The position numbers and the translations under genes are program-made. Below the pieces are notes generated by a model that saw nothing but the letters and a program-made list of their open reading frames with translations, made no database searches and was not told where the DNA came from. Source: JBCCZC01 sp039188505 (GTDB lineage Bacteria > Pseudomonadota > Gammaproteobacteria > Xanthomonadales > SZUA-38). From it: 13,000 nt of DNA. The stretch lies in contig JBCCZC010000135.1 of assembly GCA_039188505.1 (NCBI GenBank), positions 1 to 13,000 of the forward strand. The letters are read 5' to 3'. Each line of letters begins with the position of its first letter. Within the stretch, counting starts at the first letter, position 1. This document shows positions 1 to 7,502 of this stretch, one piece after another.

Positions 1-351
1 GATGCCCGTATCGCCGGTTTCGTCGCCACCGGGCTCGGAGTAGCGCAGCTGGGTGCGCCCGACCGTGATGATGTCGCCATGCTCCAGCTGGTGGCTCTGG
101 ACGGGCTCGCCATTGACGCGCGTGCCGTTGCGGCTGCCCTGATCCTCGAGCATCACGTCGAAATAGCCAGGGAAGTCGGGCGACTCGAGCACGGTGATCA
201 AGGCGTGGCGCGAGCTCACGGCATTGTCGAGAAGCTGAACCTCATTGCCGTCCCGCCGCCCGAGTACGTGCTGACCGGGCAGCAGCTCGAAGGTATGCAC
301 CACGGCTGCGTCCACGAACAGTTTCAGCGAAGGATAGACTTCCGTGCCCAT
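1..351 (-). CDS. FHA-domain protein (C-terminal part beyond the left edge)
   Basis: The frame is open from an ATG at 351 to the window edge, giving 117 residues with no stop. It is a near-complete forkhead-associated domain: the phosphopeptide-binding landmarks GR (31-32), SSRHA (46-50) and NGTRVNG (75-81) occur in order, followed by the HGDIITVGRTQLRY end strand. FHA domains bind phosphothreonine peptides and often sit in Ser/Thr kinase signalling or type VI secretion circuits; which applies cannot be seen because everything after residue 117 is missing. The tail GGDETGDTG looks like a linker, so further domains may follow. A GTG directly upstream (352-354) is an alternative start; the Shine-Dalgarno is weak. 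It lies 74 bases downstream of the large secreted protein gene on the same strand and could be its operon partner. Confidence 0.85.
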   Translation of the reverse strand, partial: MGTEVYPSLKLFVDAAVVHTFELLPGQHVLGRRDGNEVQLLDNAVSSRHALITVLESPDFPGYFDVMLEDQGSRNGTRVNGEPVQSHQLEHGDIITVGRTQLRYSEPGGDETGDTGI

Positions 352-425
352 CACTCTGCCCCGGGGGCTGGTCTCTTCATCGGACGAGGCCCCTCACCTT
401 ACCGCCACAGGCGCGCATTCGTCAC

Positions 426-3400
426 CTACTCCCGTTCGAACGACGACCGGAACACGACTTCGCCGGGAACGATCGCGGTGATCGATCCGCGGTTGGTGCC
501 GCCGGCACTGGCCCCGGGCGCGCCGACCACGACGCCGGTTTCCGTCAGCGAAACCGCGCTGCCGAAACCATCGCCGCCCTCGGCACCCGGCAGCTGCTGG
601 GTCTGGAGCCAGGTGCCGTCGAACTCGAACAGGTAGGCCACGCCCGAGTCGGGCTCGGCGCCGTCAGCATTCGGAGAACCGAGGAGGACGCGCGGGAAAT
701 CGAGATCGACGGCGGTGCCGAAGCCATCACCCGCCTGCCCGTCGTCGGCCACCAGCTCGGTGACGAAGGTCGTGTTGTTGCCGTCGAAGGTGAAGATCGA
801 CGCCGCGCCGGCGTTCTCGCCGGCCGAATCGTCCCCGGGCGCGCCGACAACGAGCGTGCTGCCGTTGATCGATACCGATGCCCCGAACTGGTCGCCCTCC
901 TGGGCGTCGGCGTTGGTGAACTTGCCGACGTTGGTCCAGTCGCTCGTACCCGCCGCGTTCTCGAACAGCTGGGCGAGGCCGGTGGTGATTCCGGAGTCGT
1001 CCTCCTGGTTTGGCGCACCGACCATGATCACGCCCGAACCGCCATCGACATCGACCGCAGCACCGAAATCGTCGCCGTCCTGGCCGTCCGGATCGGACAG
1101 GGTGGTTTCCTCGCCCCAGGTGCTGGCGGCGGGATCGAGACGGTAGACGACGGCCGCGCCGCCGCCTTCGGTGGCCGGCGCACCGACCACCATCGAGGCG
1201 CCGCTCATGGCCACCGACGTGCCGAAGCCGGCCTGCTCGGTCGTCTGGCCGGTGCCCAGATTCCCGGCGACCAGGGACTGGACCTCGGCTGCCGCACCAC
1301 CGGTGAGGTTGAACATCAGTACCGAGCCCTTCTGCGACCGGCCCTTGCCGGCAGCACCGCCGCCGCCATTCCCCGGCACGGTCACGGCGAGGAAGTCGAG
1401 CGTGCAGGCGAGCGCGAAACCGAAGCGGTCGCCGGTCGTGCCGCCGGAGGGCTCGATGGTCTGTTCGAAGACGTACTCGCCGCCCTGGAGCACGTAGACC
1501 TGCACGACCCCGCTTACGAGGCCGCCCATGTTCTCGCCCCCGGGCACGCCGACGAACATGCGCTGGCCGCAGACGGCGATCGAGGTGCCGAGCTCGCTGT
1601 TGTCGTCGAGCGGCGGCGTGACGACGGTCGATTCCCGCGCGACCGCGAAGTCGATGGAGCCGGTCGGGAAGCCCGCGCCGACGGAAACGGTGGCGCCCTG
1701 GGTCCCGAGTTCGGCGGAGCAGTCATCCGCGCAGGTGACGTCGTCGAAGAGCTCCGAGGGGAAGCCCGCACCCTCGACGACGACCTGATAGTCGCGCGGG
1801 CCAAGCGGGCCCGTGGCATAGGTGCCGTCCAGTGCCGTCGTCGTGTCGAAGGCCTGGGGGCCGCCGAAGACGAAGACGCGGATTGTGGCGCCGCCGACCG
1901 GGGCGCCTTCCGCGTCGAGAACCTGGCCTTCGATGGTGCCGGTTCGCGGCAGCAGGAAGTCGACGCCGGTGACGTTCGCGGTAACCGTGAGCGGCGGGAT
2001 CCCGAAATCGCACAGCGTTGGTGTGGCGCAGTTGAAGCCGCCGGCGAGCTGGGCGGCCCGGACTTCCGTCGGATCCACGGCGCGCACCAGATAGTCGCCC
2101 GGCGGCACGAACTCGATGAGGTAGTCACCGGCGGCATCGGTCACGCCGCACAGTCCCGTTTCGCCGCCCATGGTGTTGAGGAGACAGACGTCGATCGACG
2201 CCAGCATCTTCTGCGGCACGTCGACCATGGCATCGACATTGCCGGACACCGTGAAGTTCACGGGCCCGCCGGGCGCGAGGTCGAAGTCGACATTGCCGAC
2301 GGTGACGCCTTCGGTGACGTTCACGGCCAGGCCATTGGCCGGGGCGTCGCCCGAGCAGCCGGCCACGGTGCAGGGGAAGCCGGCGGCGCCGTCGAAGAGC
2401 TCGTCCGCAAGCGCGTCCTGGTTCTCGGTGCCGACGAAGTAGCTGCCGACCGGCAGCACGGCGGAGAAGGTGCCGTCGCCGGGCTCGGTCTTGACGGCGG
2501 TGACGCGATTGCCCGCCGCATCGAAGAAGATGATCCGGGCGTCGAGCGGCCCGGCCATGTCGTCGAGCACGGTACCGGTGATCTTGCCGCCGCGCTCGAG
2601 GGTGAAGTCGCGAACCGTATCCGAACCCTGGGACACGGCGATCGTGACGCCATCGAGGAGCACGTCACAGCCACGGAGATCCGGACACGGCACGTTGTCG
2701 TGGAGTTCGGGGACGATGAACTCATCGCCGCCGATCGGTCGGGCGTAGACGTAGTAGTCGCCGTTGGGCACGGGCTCCGTTGCGTACATGCCCGGTGTCT
2801 CCGTCGGTCCGCCGAAGGCGAACGGATTGCCGGCGGCGTCGAAGATCTGGACCTCCAGGTCGGGCAGCGGGCTGGCCATGCCGTCGAGGACGGTACCGAC
2901 GATACGACCGCCCGGATCGAGGGTGAAATCGATGCCGGTCTGGTCCGGGCCGAGCACGATCGGCGTCCCGTCGGTCGCGTTGGTGCCGTCGAAGCGAACC
3001 TCCGGAAACACCTCGCCGACGAAGCTGTCGTTCGGGTCGAAGGCCACGGCGAAGTAGGTGCCGGCCGCCGCTGGCGCCGTGGTGTAGTCGCCGCCTGCGT
3101 CGGTGAGACCACACAGCTGCTGCGGGTTGCCCATGCTGTCTGCGAGGCACACTTCCATGCCCTCGAGCGGACCGCCGCCATCGGTGACGTTGCCGGAAAC
3201 GGTGAAGCCGGCGGCCAGCGAGAAGTCCACGGTGGTCGTGTTGCCGTCGTTCACGGTGAACGGGGTGGCCCCGGCGCCGATCGGATCGTCGCAGAGGTCG
3301 CAGTCGATCCCGTCGAAGTACTGCGCGATGAGATTCGGGTTCTCGGTCCGATTAGGCTCGAAGACGCCGAAGTAATCGCCCGGCTCCACATCGTCGATCA

Positions 3401-4250
3401 GGCCACCATCCATCGGCCGATCAATGAAGAAACTCGCGATCTCCTCGCCGGAGTCGTCGAAGAGGAAGAACTCACCGCCATCGACGATCGCCATGTCCGA
3501 GGCCCGCTCGACGTCGACCTGGATACTGCCGGCCGGCATGCCGCCGCCGCCCATGCCGAGCTCGAAGTCGATGTCCGTGACGTCGCCACCGGACACCGTG
3601 AAACCGGTCGGGTCCGGGTTCATCGAAGCCAGCGGGTCACCGCCGAAGAACTCACCCTCGAAGCCCGTCATCGGATCGGGATTCGCGAACGCCGAATAAT
3701 CGCCATCCGGAAGCCCGCCTTCCGTGATGTAGTCGCCCATCGCGTCGGTGAAGCCGCATGCGGGGGTCGGATCGAAGGGCTCGGTGTCGAAGATGACGCA
3801 GACCTGCACACCCACCAGCGGATTCATGGATTCGTCCGTGACGGTGCCGCTGACGCGCGAACCGGGGGTCAGCGCGAAATCGATCCCGGTGACGTTACCG
3901 CCGGAGATGATGATCGGGGTGCCGGTGGTGGCGACGAGGAAGCAATCGACGTTGCAGACCTCGTTGTCGTAGTACTCGTCGATGAAGCCTTCGGCGTTGC
4001 GGGTGGCGGCGTAGTAGGTGCCGTCGGGCAGATCGACCGATACGTACTCGCCGATGCCGTCGAGGAAGGGTTCGTCGACGATGAAGCCCATGTCGTCATA
4101 GATGAAGACGCTGCCGATCGTGATCGGCGACATCGAATCGGACTCGACGCTACCGGCGATGGTACCGGCGTGGGCCAGCCCTGAAACAAGCAGCCCGAGA
4201 GTCAGAGTCCATCCTGAAAGCAAGTCGATGACCTTGCGCTTCGACGCCAT
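426..4250 (-). CDS. Secreted protein: 8 prealbumin-like repeats plus 7 FG-GAP repeats
   Basis: A 1274-residue exported protein. The start at 4250 is chosen over an upstream ATG at 4376 because AGGAGA lies 9 bases before it and a clean signal peptide follows (charged MASKRK, hydrophobic core, AHA cleavage near residue 28). Residues 29-870 hold eight ~100-residue repeats of the carboxypeptidase-regulatory / Cna-B-like fold (pattern G-x-V-x-D, DA-x-GDY, PxGxYxV, then V-x-x-IDF-x-L). Residues 884-1246 hold seven FG-GAP repeats (for example GDQFGASVSINGSTLVVGAP at 1119), the number expected for a closed seven-bladed propeller. The protein ends in VVFRSSFERE. Cysteines come in pairs at repeated positions, fitting an oxidising extracytoplasmic location. 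A likely role is adhesion or a surface/extracellular scaffold; no catalytic motif was found. The substrate is unknown. Confidence 0.9.
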   Translation of the reverse strand: MASKRKVIDLLSGWTLTLGLLVSGLAHAGTIAGSVESDSMSPITIGSVFIYDDMGFIVDEPFLDGIGEYVSVDLPDGTYYAATRNAEGFIDEYYDNEVCNVDCFLVATTGTPIIISGGNVTGIDFALTPGSRVSGTVTDESMNPLVGVQVCVIFDTEPFDPTPACGFTDAMGDYITEGGLPDGDYSAFANPDPMTGFEGEFFGGDPLASMNPDPTGFTVSGGDVTDIDFELGMGGGGMPAGSIQVDVERASDMAIVDGGEFFLFDDSGEEIASFFIDRPMDGGLIDDVEPGDYFGVFEPNRTENPNLIAQYFDGIDCDLCDDPIGAGATPFTVNDGNTTTVDFSLAAGFTVSGNVTDGGGPLEGMEVCLADSMGNPQQLCGLTDAGGDYTTAPAAAGTYFAVAFDPNDSFVGEVFPEVRFDGTNATDGTPIVLGPDQTGIDFTLDPGGRIVGTVLDGMASPLPDLEVQIFDAAGNPFAFGGPTETPGMYATEPVPNGDYYVYARPIGGDEFIVPELHDNVPCPDLRGCDVLLDGVTIAVSQGSDTVRDFTLERGGKITGTVLDDMAGPLDARIIFFDAAGNRVTAVKTEPGDGTFSAVLPVGSYFVGTENQDALADELFDGAAGFPCTVAGCSGDAPANGLAVNVTEGVTVGNVDFDLAPGGPVNFTVSGNVDAMVDVPQKMLASIDVCLLNTMGGETGLCGVTDAAGDYLIEFVPPGDYLVRAVDPTEVRAAQLAGGFNCATPTLCDFGIPPLTVTANVTGVDFLLPRTGTIEGQVLDAEGAPVGGATIRVFVFGGPQAFDTTTALDGTYATGPLGPRDYQVVVEGAGFPSELFDDVTCADDCSAELGTQGATVSVGAGFPTGSIDFAVARESTVVTPPLDDNSELGTSIAVCGQRMFVGVPGGENMGGLVSGVVQVYVLQGGEYVFEQTIEPSGGTTGDRFGFALACTLDFLAVTVPGNGGGGAAGKGRSQKGSVLMFNLTGGAAAEVQSLVAGNLGTGQTTEQAGFGTSVAMSGASMVVGAPATEGGGAAVVYRLDPAASTWGEETTLSDPDGQDGDDFGAAVDVDGGSGVIMVGAPNQEDDSGITTGLAQLFENAAGTSDWTNVGKFTNADAQEGDQFGASVSINGSTLVVGAPGDDSAGENAGAASIFTFDGNNTTFVTELVADDGQAGDGFGTAVDLDFPRVLLGSPNADGAEPDSGVAYLFEFDGTWLQTQQLPGAEGGDGFGSAVSLTETGVVVGAPGASAGGTNRGSITAIVPGEVVFRSSFERE

Positions 4251-4439
4251 GGCGTCTTCTCCTGAGTTGATCCGTGCCCGCTCGCCAGCTTGGCCGCTCA
4301 GACGAGTCCGTACAACACCCGACCGTCGATTTGACGAGAGTTGACATCGAGGGAGCGTGGACCGGGAGGCGATCAACCCCCTCGACAGGTCGGACCTGCG
4401 GTTGCACCATGGCGACTGGAGAACCGGAGAGCGCGCATC
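4251..4439. promoter_or_regulatory. Divergent intergenic region, promoters not resolved
   Basis: This 189-base gap separates two divergently transcribed genes, so promoters in both directions are expected. It contains the minus-strand ribosome binding site AGGAGA near 4259-4264 and a plus-strand GGAGAG just before 4432. A perfect -35 consensus TTGACA lies at 4341-4346 on the plus strand, but I see no convincing -10 at 16-18 bases from it, so no promoter is assigned. Confidence 0.4.
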
Positions 4440-4985
4440 ATGAAGGACGAGCAGGTCATCGCCGAAGCCGAATTCAATCCCGCGGTAAAGACCTATTGGC
4501 TTCTTTCCGGTGCCGTCATTTTCGTCGTGACGATCATCGGAATCCCGCTGCTGATCTTCTGGTTCGCCATCGGTTTGTGGGCTACCGGGCGTTACCTCGC
4601 GAACATGAGCGCGACCCTGACGACGCGCCGCCTGATCGTCAAGCGCGGCATCTTCGTACGCGTCGAAAAGACCGTGCCGCTCGACAAGATCACCGATCTC
4701 GGCATGGTCGAGGGCCCGATCATGCGCGCCCTCAACGTCCAGAAGCTGACCGTGGAGACCGCGGGCCAGTCGGGCGCCGGAGCGCTGGTCGGCCTCACCG
4801 GCGTCATTGATGCGCAGGGCTTCCGAGAGAAGACGCTGGCCGCCCGGGACGCGATGATCGAGTCCGCCGCCCCGGCGGCGACGCCTGCCGAAGCGCCGGC
4901 GGCGACGGATGACCGCGTCGTGGCGCTTCTTGGAACCATCAGCGCATCCCTGCAGCGCATCGAGGAACGCCTCGGCCGCGACTGA
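4440..4985 (+). CDS. Membrane-anchored bacterial PH-domain protein (bPH2/DUF304, YdbS-like)
   Basis: 181 residues, starting at the ATG at 4440 with GGAGAG 8 bases upstream; an in-frame ATG at 4341 lacks such support. Residues about 19-52 form a hydrophobic hairpin of one or two membrane helices (start of the stretch: YWLLSGAVIFVVTIIGIPLL). Residues 53-135 match the bPH2 fold: TLTTRRLIVKRGIF, the PLDKITDLGMVEGPIMR segment and LNVQKLTVETAGQ are the usual landmarks. After an Ala/Pro-rich linker (144-157) the tail DRVVALLGTISASLQRIEERL is amphipathic and could oligomerise. The function of this family is mostly unknown; membrane-associated scaffolding is the usual guess. It is divergent from the secreted repeat protein across about 190 bases and is followed on the same strand by a tiny membrane protein. 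Confidence 0.88.
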   Translation: MKDEQVIAEAEFNPAVKTYWLLSGAVIFVVTIIGIPLLIFWFAIGLWATGRYLANMSATLTTRRLIVKRGIFVRVEKTVPLDKITDLGMVEGPIMRALNVQKLTVETAGQSGAGALVGLTGVIDAQGFREKTLAARDAMIESAAPAATPAEAPAATDDRVVALLGTISASLQRIEERLGRD

Positions 4986-5049
4986 GCCGCTGTGCTCGGA
5001 TGACTTTCAGCCGTCGCCCGCGGCGCCCGAGACAGCTACCCTGCTGCCC

Positions 5050-5244
5050 ATGAGCAAACAACGACACGAAGGCTTGGCCCTCGGTATTGCCGTGGGCATC
5101 TCCATCGGCGTCAGCCTCGGCGTGGCGCTCGACAATATCGGCCTCGGCATCGGCATCGGCATCGCGATCGGCGCTGCCCTGGGTCCTGCAATGACACGCA
5201 GCCGCTCGAGCGGCTGCGCGCGGCGCCAGGTGAAAGACCGCTAG
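5050..5244 (+). CDS. Small glycine-rich membrane protein
   Basis: 64 residues. Nearly the whole of residues 9-47 is a glycine/isoleucine-rich hydrophobic stretch with small residues every third or fourth position (GIAVGISIGVSLGVALDNIG, then GIGIGIAIGAALG), interrupted by an Asp-Asn turn. This suggests two tightly packed helices in a glycine-zipper hairpin. The C-terminus is basic (TRSRSSGCARRQVKDR), which would stay in the cytoplasm. Short proteins of this look are common as unnamed membrane proteins in many bacteria; no function is known to me. It lies 64 bases after the PH-domain gene and may be cotranscribed. The start is not supported by a clear Shine-Dalgarno; the frame is open back to 4909 inside the upstream gene. 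A 22-bp perfect palindrome covers codons near its 3' end. Confidence 0.65.
   Translation: MSKQRHEGLALGIAVGISIGVSLGVALDNIGLGIGIGIAIGAALGPAMTRSRSSGCARRQVKDR
5197..5218. repeat. 22-bp perfect palindrome inside the small membrane protein gene
   Basis: The arm CGCAGCCGCTC (5197-5207) is followed directly by its exact reverse complement (5208-5218), with CTCGAG at the centre. As RNA it would form a stable GC hairpin close to the stop codon at 5242-5244. No U-run follows, so it is not a canonical intrinsic terminator. Confidence 0.8.
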
Positions 5245-5259
5245 GGCTCTCTCCCCGGT

Positions 5260-5279
5260 CACACTTGTTCACAAGCGTG
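5260..5279. repeat. Interrupted inverted repeat upstream of the DUF4224-like gene
   Basis: The arms are CAC-A-CTTGT (5260-5268) and ACAAG-C-GTG (5271-5279), separated by TC, with one A/C mismatch in each 9-base arm. It lies in the 130-base gap between two plus-strand genes. It could be an operator or a weak stem-loop at the end of the preceding transcript; there is no T-tract. Confidence 0.4.
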
Positions 5280-5374
5280 GGGCGGTCTCCACGACACTTT
5301 GGTGGAAGCGACCATTCTCGCCGCGACCCGCTGGCGCTAGTTTTGGGGACAACGATGACGCCAGGGACAGCCCC

Positions 5375-5578
5375 ATGTATCTGAACTCCGATGAAGTGCG
5401 CCAGCTGACGGGATCACGATCTGCGACGCTGCAGAAGGCCTTTCTGACAACCGCCTGCATTCCCTACGACGAAGATCATGAGGGATCGCCTCGCGTTCAG
5501 GAGAGCAGCATCGCCCCGGTGCTGCTCAAGCTGTTTCGCCGCCGCCGCGCCGAGCGACCTGCGGCGGCAACGCGCTGA
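5375..5578 (+). CDS. DUF4224-like small protein
   Basis: 67 residues. AGGGA lies 7 bases before the ATG. The N-terminus MYLNSDEVRQLTGSRSATLQ and the following IPYDEDHEGSPRV resemble, from memory of the family, the DUF4224 pattern (hydrophobic-T/S-x-E-E-hydrophobic-x-x-LTG, then a G-hydrophobic-x-hydrophobic-x-x-D-x-x-G-x-P-x-V turn). That domain often occurs in phages and integrative elements, sometimes next to integrases, and is thought to be a small DNA-binding or regulatory module. The arginine-rich tail KLFRRRRAERP could contact nucleic acid. No integrase, repressor or attachment site is visible here, so this copy is solitary. Its stop overlaps a possible second small gene (TGATG). Family assignment is moderate, function inferred only. 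Confidence 0.65.
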   Translation: MYLNSDEVRQLTGSRSATLQKAFLTTACIPYDEDHEGSPRVQESSIAPVLLKLFRRRRAERPAAATR

Positions 5579-5775
5579 TGCGCTGGCCGATGACGGCGGA
5601 GGAGCGACGCCTGCTGCTGTCGGGCGAGGTCGGTGGTAGCCGCAGAAGCCGCGAGCTTCGCCTCGCCGACCGCCCGGCTCCGCTGGCGTCCGAAGCTGCC
5701 GAGGGCACGCTGCCCGATGATCGCGACGAAGCGGTTGCCGGCCTGCTGGATCTCCAGTGGGGCCGACCGGGGTGA
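5578..5775 (+). CDS. Possible small hypothetical protein, coupled to the upstream gene
   Basis: A 65-residue frame whose ATG shares its A with the upstream TGA (TGATG), a layout typical of translational coupling; no separate Shine-Dalgarno is needed or seen. By my count about 51 of 65 codons end in G or C, consistent with coding DNA here. The sequence starts MRWPMTAEERRLLLSGEVGG and is rich in Arg, Glu and Leu, with a soluble, charged character and no signal peptide or membrane segment. I do not recognise it. Competing frames on both strands (5633-5869 plus, 5497-6075 minus) are less natural in composition or run into a confident gene, but the choice is not certain. Confidence 0.4.
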   Translation: MRWPMTAEERRLLLSGEVGGSRRSRELRLADRPAPLASEAAEGTLPDDRDEAVAGLLDLQWGRPG

Positions 5776-5932
5776 GCCCGAGATTGCGGCGCTGACGCCG
5801 CGAACGGCACCACGCCAGCGCAACTGCGGGCACCGTCCCCGCAATGGATTCTCCGGGATCCGGGTCTGAAGAGGATCTGGCCTACCCGCTCCGGGTCGGT
5901 CATCATCCGTCGGGCAACCTGGGGAGAGAGCC
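5776..5932. other. Intergenic stretch with two GC stem-loops
   Basis: No gene is seen here. Two inverted repeats stand out: GCGGCG (5786-5791) / CGCCGC (5796-5801) around CTGA, extendable to 5784-5803 with one G-T pair, and TGCGGG (5825-5830) / CCCGCA (5838-5843) around a 7-base loop. Neither has a T-tract. They could end or stabilise the upstream transcript. GGGGAGAG before 5933 is the ribosome binding site of the next gene. Confidence 0.4.
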
Positions 5933-7429
5933 ATGACAGAGCTGGGCCTGTTTTTCCTACGATTTCTTGAATGGGCGTCGGTGATCTTCGTCGTCGCCTT
6001 AGGCATCGGCGTCGCGGCCGTCATCGTCATGTACGTCGTCGACGTGACCCAGACGACGCACACGATTCGCCGCAACTACCCGGTGGTCGGTCGCTTCCGC
6101 TACTTCTTCGAACACCTCGGCGAGTTCTTCCGCCAGTACTTCTTCGCCATGGATCGCGAGGAGATGCCCTTCAATCGAGCCCAGCGCTCGTGGGCCTATC
6201 GCGCTGCGAAGAACATCGACAATACGGTCGCCTTCGGCTCGACGCGGGACCTGCGTCGCGAAGGCACGCCCATGTTCGTCAACTGCCCGTTTCCGACACT
6301 CGACGAGGACGCGACGGATCCCACCGAGATCACCTTCGGGCGGGACTGCCCCCACCCTTATCGGACCAAGTCGTTCTTCAACATCTCGGCCATGAGCTTC
6401 GGTGCGCTGTCGAAGCCGGCCGTTCGCGCCCTGTCCGCCGGCGCGAAGAAGGCGGGCATCTGGTACAACACGGGCGAGGGGGGCCTGTCGCCCTACCACC
6501 TCGAGGGCGGCGCGGACATCGTGTTCCAGATCGGCACCGCCAAGTACGGCGTGCGGGACAAGCACGGCAACCTCTCGGACGACAAGCTCCGCGAGATCGC
6601 CGCGATCGAACGGGTGAAGATGTTCGAGCTCAAGCTTGCCCAGGGCGCGAAGCCCGGGAAGGGCGGGATCCTCCCGGCGGAGAAGGTCACCAAGACGATC
6701 GCCGAGATCCGCGGTATCCCCGAGGGCCAGCCGTCGATCAGTCCCAATCGCCACCCGGAGATCGACAGCGTTGAGGATCTCCTCGACATGATCGAGCGGA
6801 TCCGCACGGTGACCGGTAAGCCCGTCGGCTTCAAGACCGTGATCGGCGCCTACGGCTGGCTGGACGACCTGTGCGAGGAGATCAAGCGGCGCGGCGTTGC
6901 CTCGGCCCCCGACTACATCGTGGTCGACGGCGCGGACGGCGGCACCGGTGCGGCCCCGATGCCCCTTATGGACGACGTTGGCCTGCCGCTGCGGGAAGCG
7001 CTGCCGATGCTCGTCGACGCGATCACCCGCCATGATCTACGCAAGCGGATCCGAATCGGCGCGTCCGGCAAGCTGATCAATCCGACGGAGGTCGCCCTCG
7101 CCCTGTGCGTCGGCGCTGACTTCGTCAACTCGGCGCGCGGCTTCATGTTCTCCCTGGGCTGCATCCAGGCACTCCAGTGCAACAAGAACACCTGCCCGAC
7201 CGGAATCACGACCCACGATCGCAAGCTGCAGCGTGGCCTGGTGCCCGAGGACAAGGCCGAGCGGGTGGCGAACTTCGCCAAGAATCTGATGAAGGAGGTC
7301 GGCATCATCTCGCATTCCTGCGGGGTGCCGGAGCCGCGCCGCCTGCGCCGATTCCATGCACGCGTGGTCGTCGACAACGGTCAGTCGAAGCCCCTCGACG
7401 AGCTCTTCCCCGAGGTCAGCCCGCAGTAG
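5933..7429 (+). CDS. Membrane-anchored FMN-binding glutamate-synthase-family protein
   Basis: 498 residues, starting at an ATG preceded by GGGGAGAG. Residues about 7-37 form an N-terminal membrane anchor (FFLRFLEWASVIFVVALGIG and onward). Residues about 95-480 are the FMN-binding (alpha/beta)8 domain of glutamate synthase: NTGEGGLSPYH (179), KLAQGAKPGKGG (234), SPNRHPEI (270), VDGADGGTGAAP (331). The [3Fe-4S] cysteines are present in the spacing C-x5-C-x4-CP (C410, C416, C421). The N-terminal glutaminase domain and the C-terminal beta-helix of GltB are absent, so it cannot use glutamine by the classical route. Such stand-alone proteins are common in bacteria and their physiological substrate is unsettled; a flavin-dependent oxidoreductase at the membrane face is the safe call. 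About 117 bases separate it from the lipase start. Confidence 0.92.
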   Translation: MTELGLFFLRFLEWASVIFVVALGIGVAAVIVMYVVDVTQTTHTIRRNYPVVGRFRYFFEHLGEFFRQYFFAMDREEMPFNRAQRSWAYRAAKNIDNTVAFGSTRDLRREGTPMFVNCPFPTLDEDATDPTEITFGRDCPHPYRTKSFFNISAMSFGALSKPAVRALSAGAKKAGIWYNTGEGGLSPYHLEGGADIVFQIGTAKYGVRDKHGNLSDDKLREIAAIERVKMFELKLAQGAKPGKGGILPAEKVTKTIAEIRGIPEGQPSISPNRHPEIDSVEDLLDMIERIRTVTGKPVGFKTVIGAYGWLDDLCEEIKRRGVASAPDYIVVDGADGGTGAAPMPLMDDVGLPLREALPMLVDAITRHDLRKRIRIGASGKLINPTEVALALCVGADFVNSARGFMFSLGCIQALQCNKNTCPTGITTHDRKLQRGLVPEDKAERVANFAKNLMKEVGIISHSCGVPEPRRLRRFHARVVVDNGQSKPLDELFPEVSPQ

Positions 7430-7480
7430 GGCCGCGGTGGACGGGCGGAAACTCGCCCCGAGGCCGCCCGAGCGCGCTTC

Positions 7481-7502
7481 CAAACAAACGTTTGATTTGT
7501 TT
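7481..7502. promoter_or_regulatory. Palindromic operator, PsrA-like, upstream of the lipase gene
   Basis: CAAAC (7481-7485), four bases, GTTTG (7490-7494) fits the half-site pattern C/GAAAC-N2-4-GTTTG/C that I recall for PsrA, the fatty-acid-sensing TetR-family repressor of pseudomonads. Nested symmetries are also present: a perfect 10-bp palindrome CAAACGTTTG (7485-7494) and outer arms AAACAAA (7482-7488) / TTTGTTT (7496-7502). The AT-rich block is sharply distinct from its GC-rich surroundings and overlaps the predicted -35. The identity of the regulator is inferred. Confidence 0.55.

Noticed and set aside
2700..4184. 494-residue plus-strand frame opposite the secreted repeat protein
   Set aside because: It is a shadow of the GC-rich repeat gene: no signal, domain or ribosome binding site, while the minus-strand gene has clear repeats and signal peptide.
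4341..4346. TTGACA as the -35 of a plus-strand promoter for the PH-domain gene
   Set aside because: No acceptable -10 hexamer lies 16-18 bases downstream, so only the -35 match is noted.
5497..6075. 192-residue minus-strand frame covering the gap before the glutamate-synthase-like gene
   Set aside because: It overlaps the DUF4224-like gene and the first 140 bases of a confident gene, and its composition (runs of Thr, Arg, Ser) looks like antisense of coding DNA.
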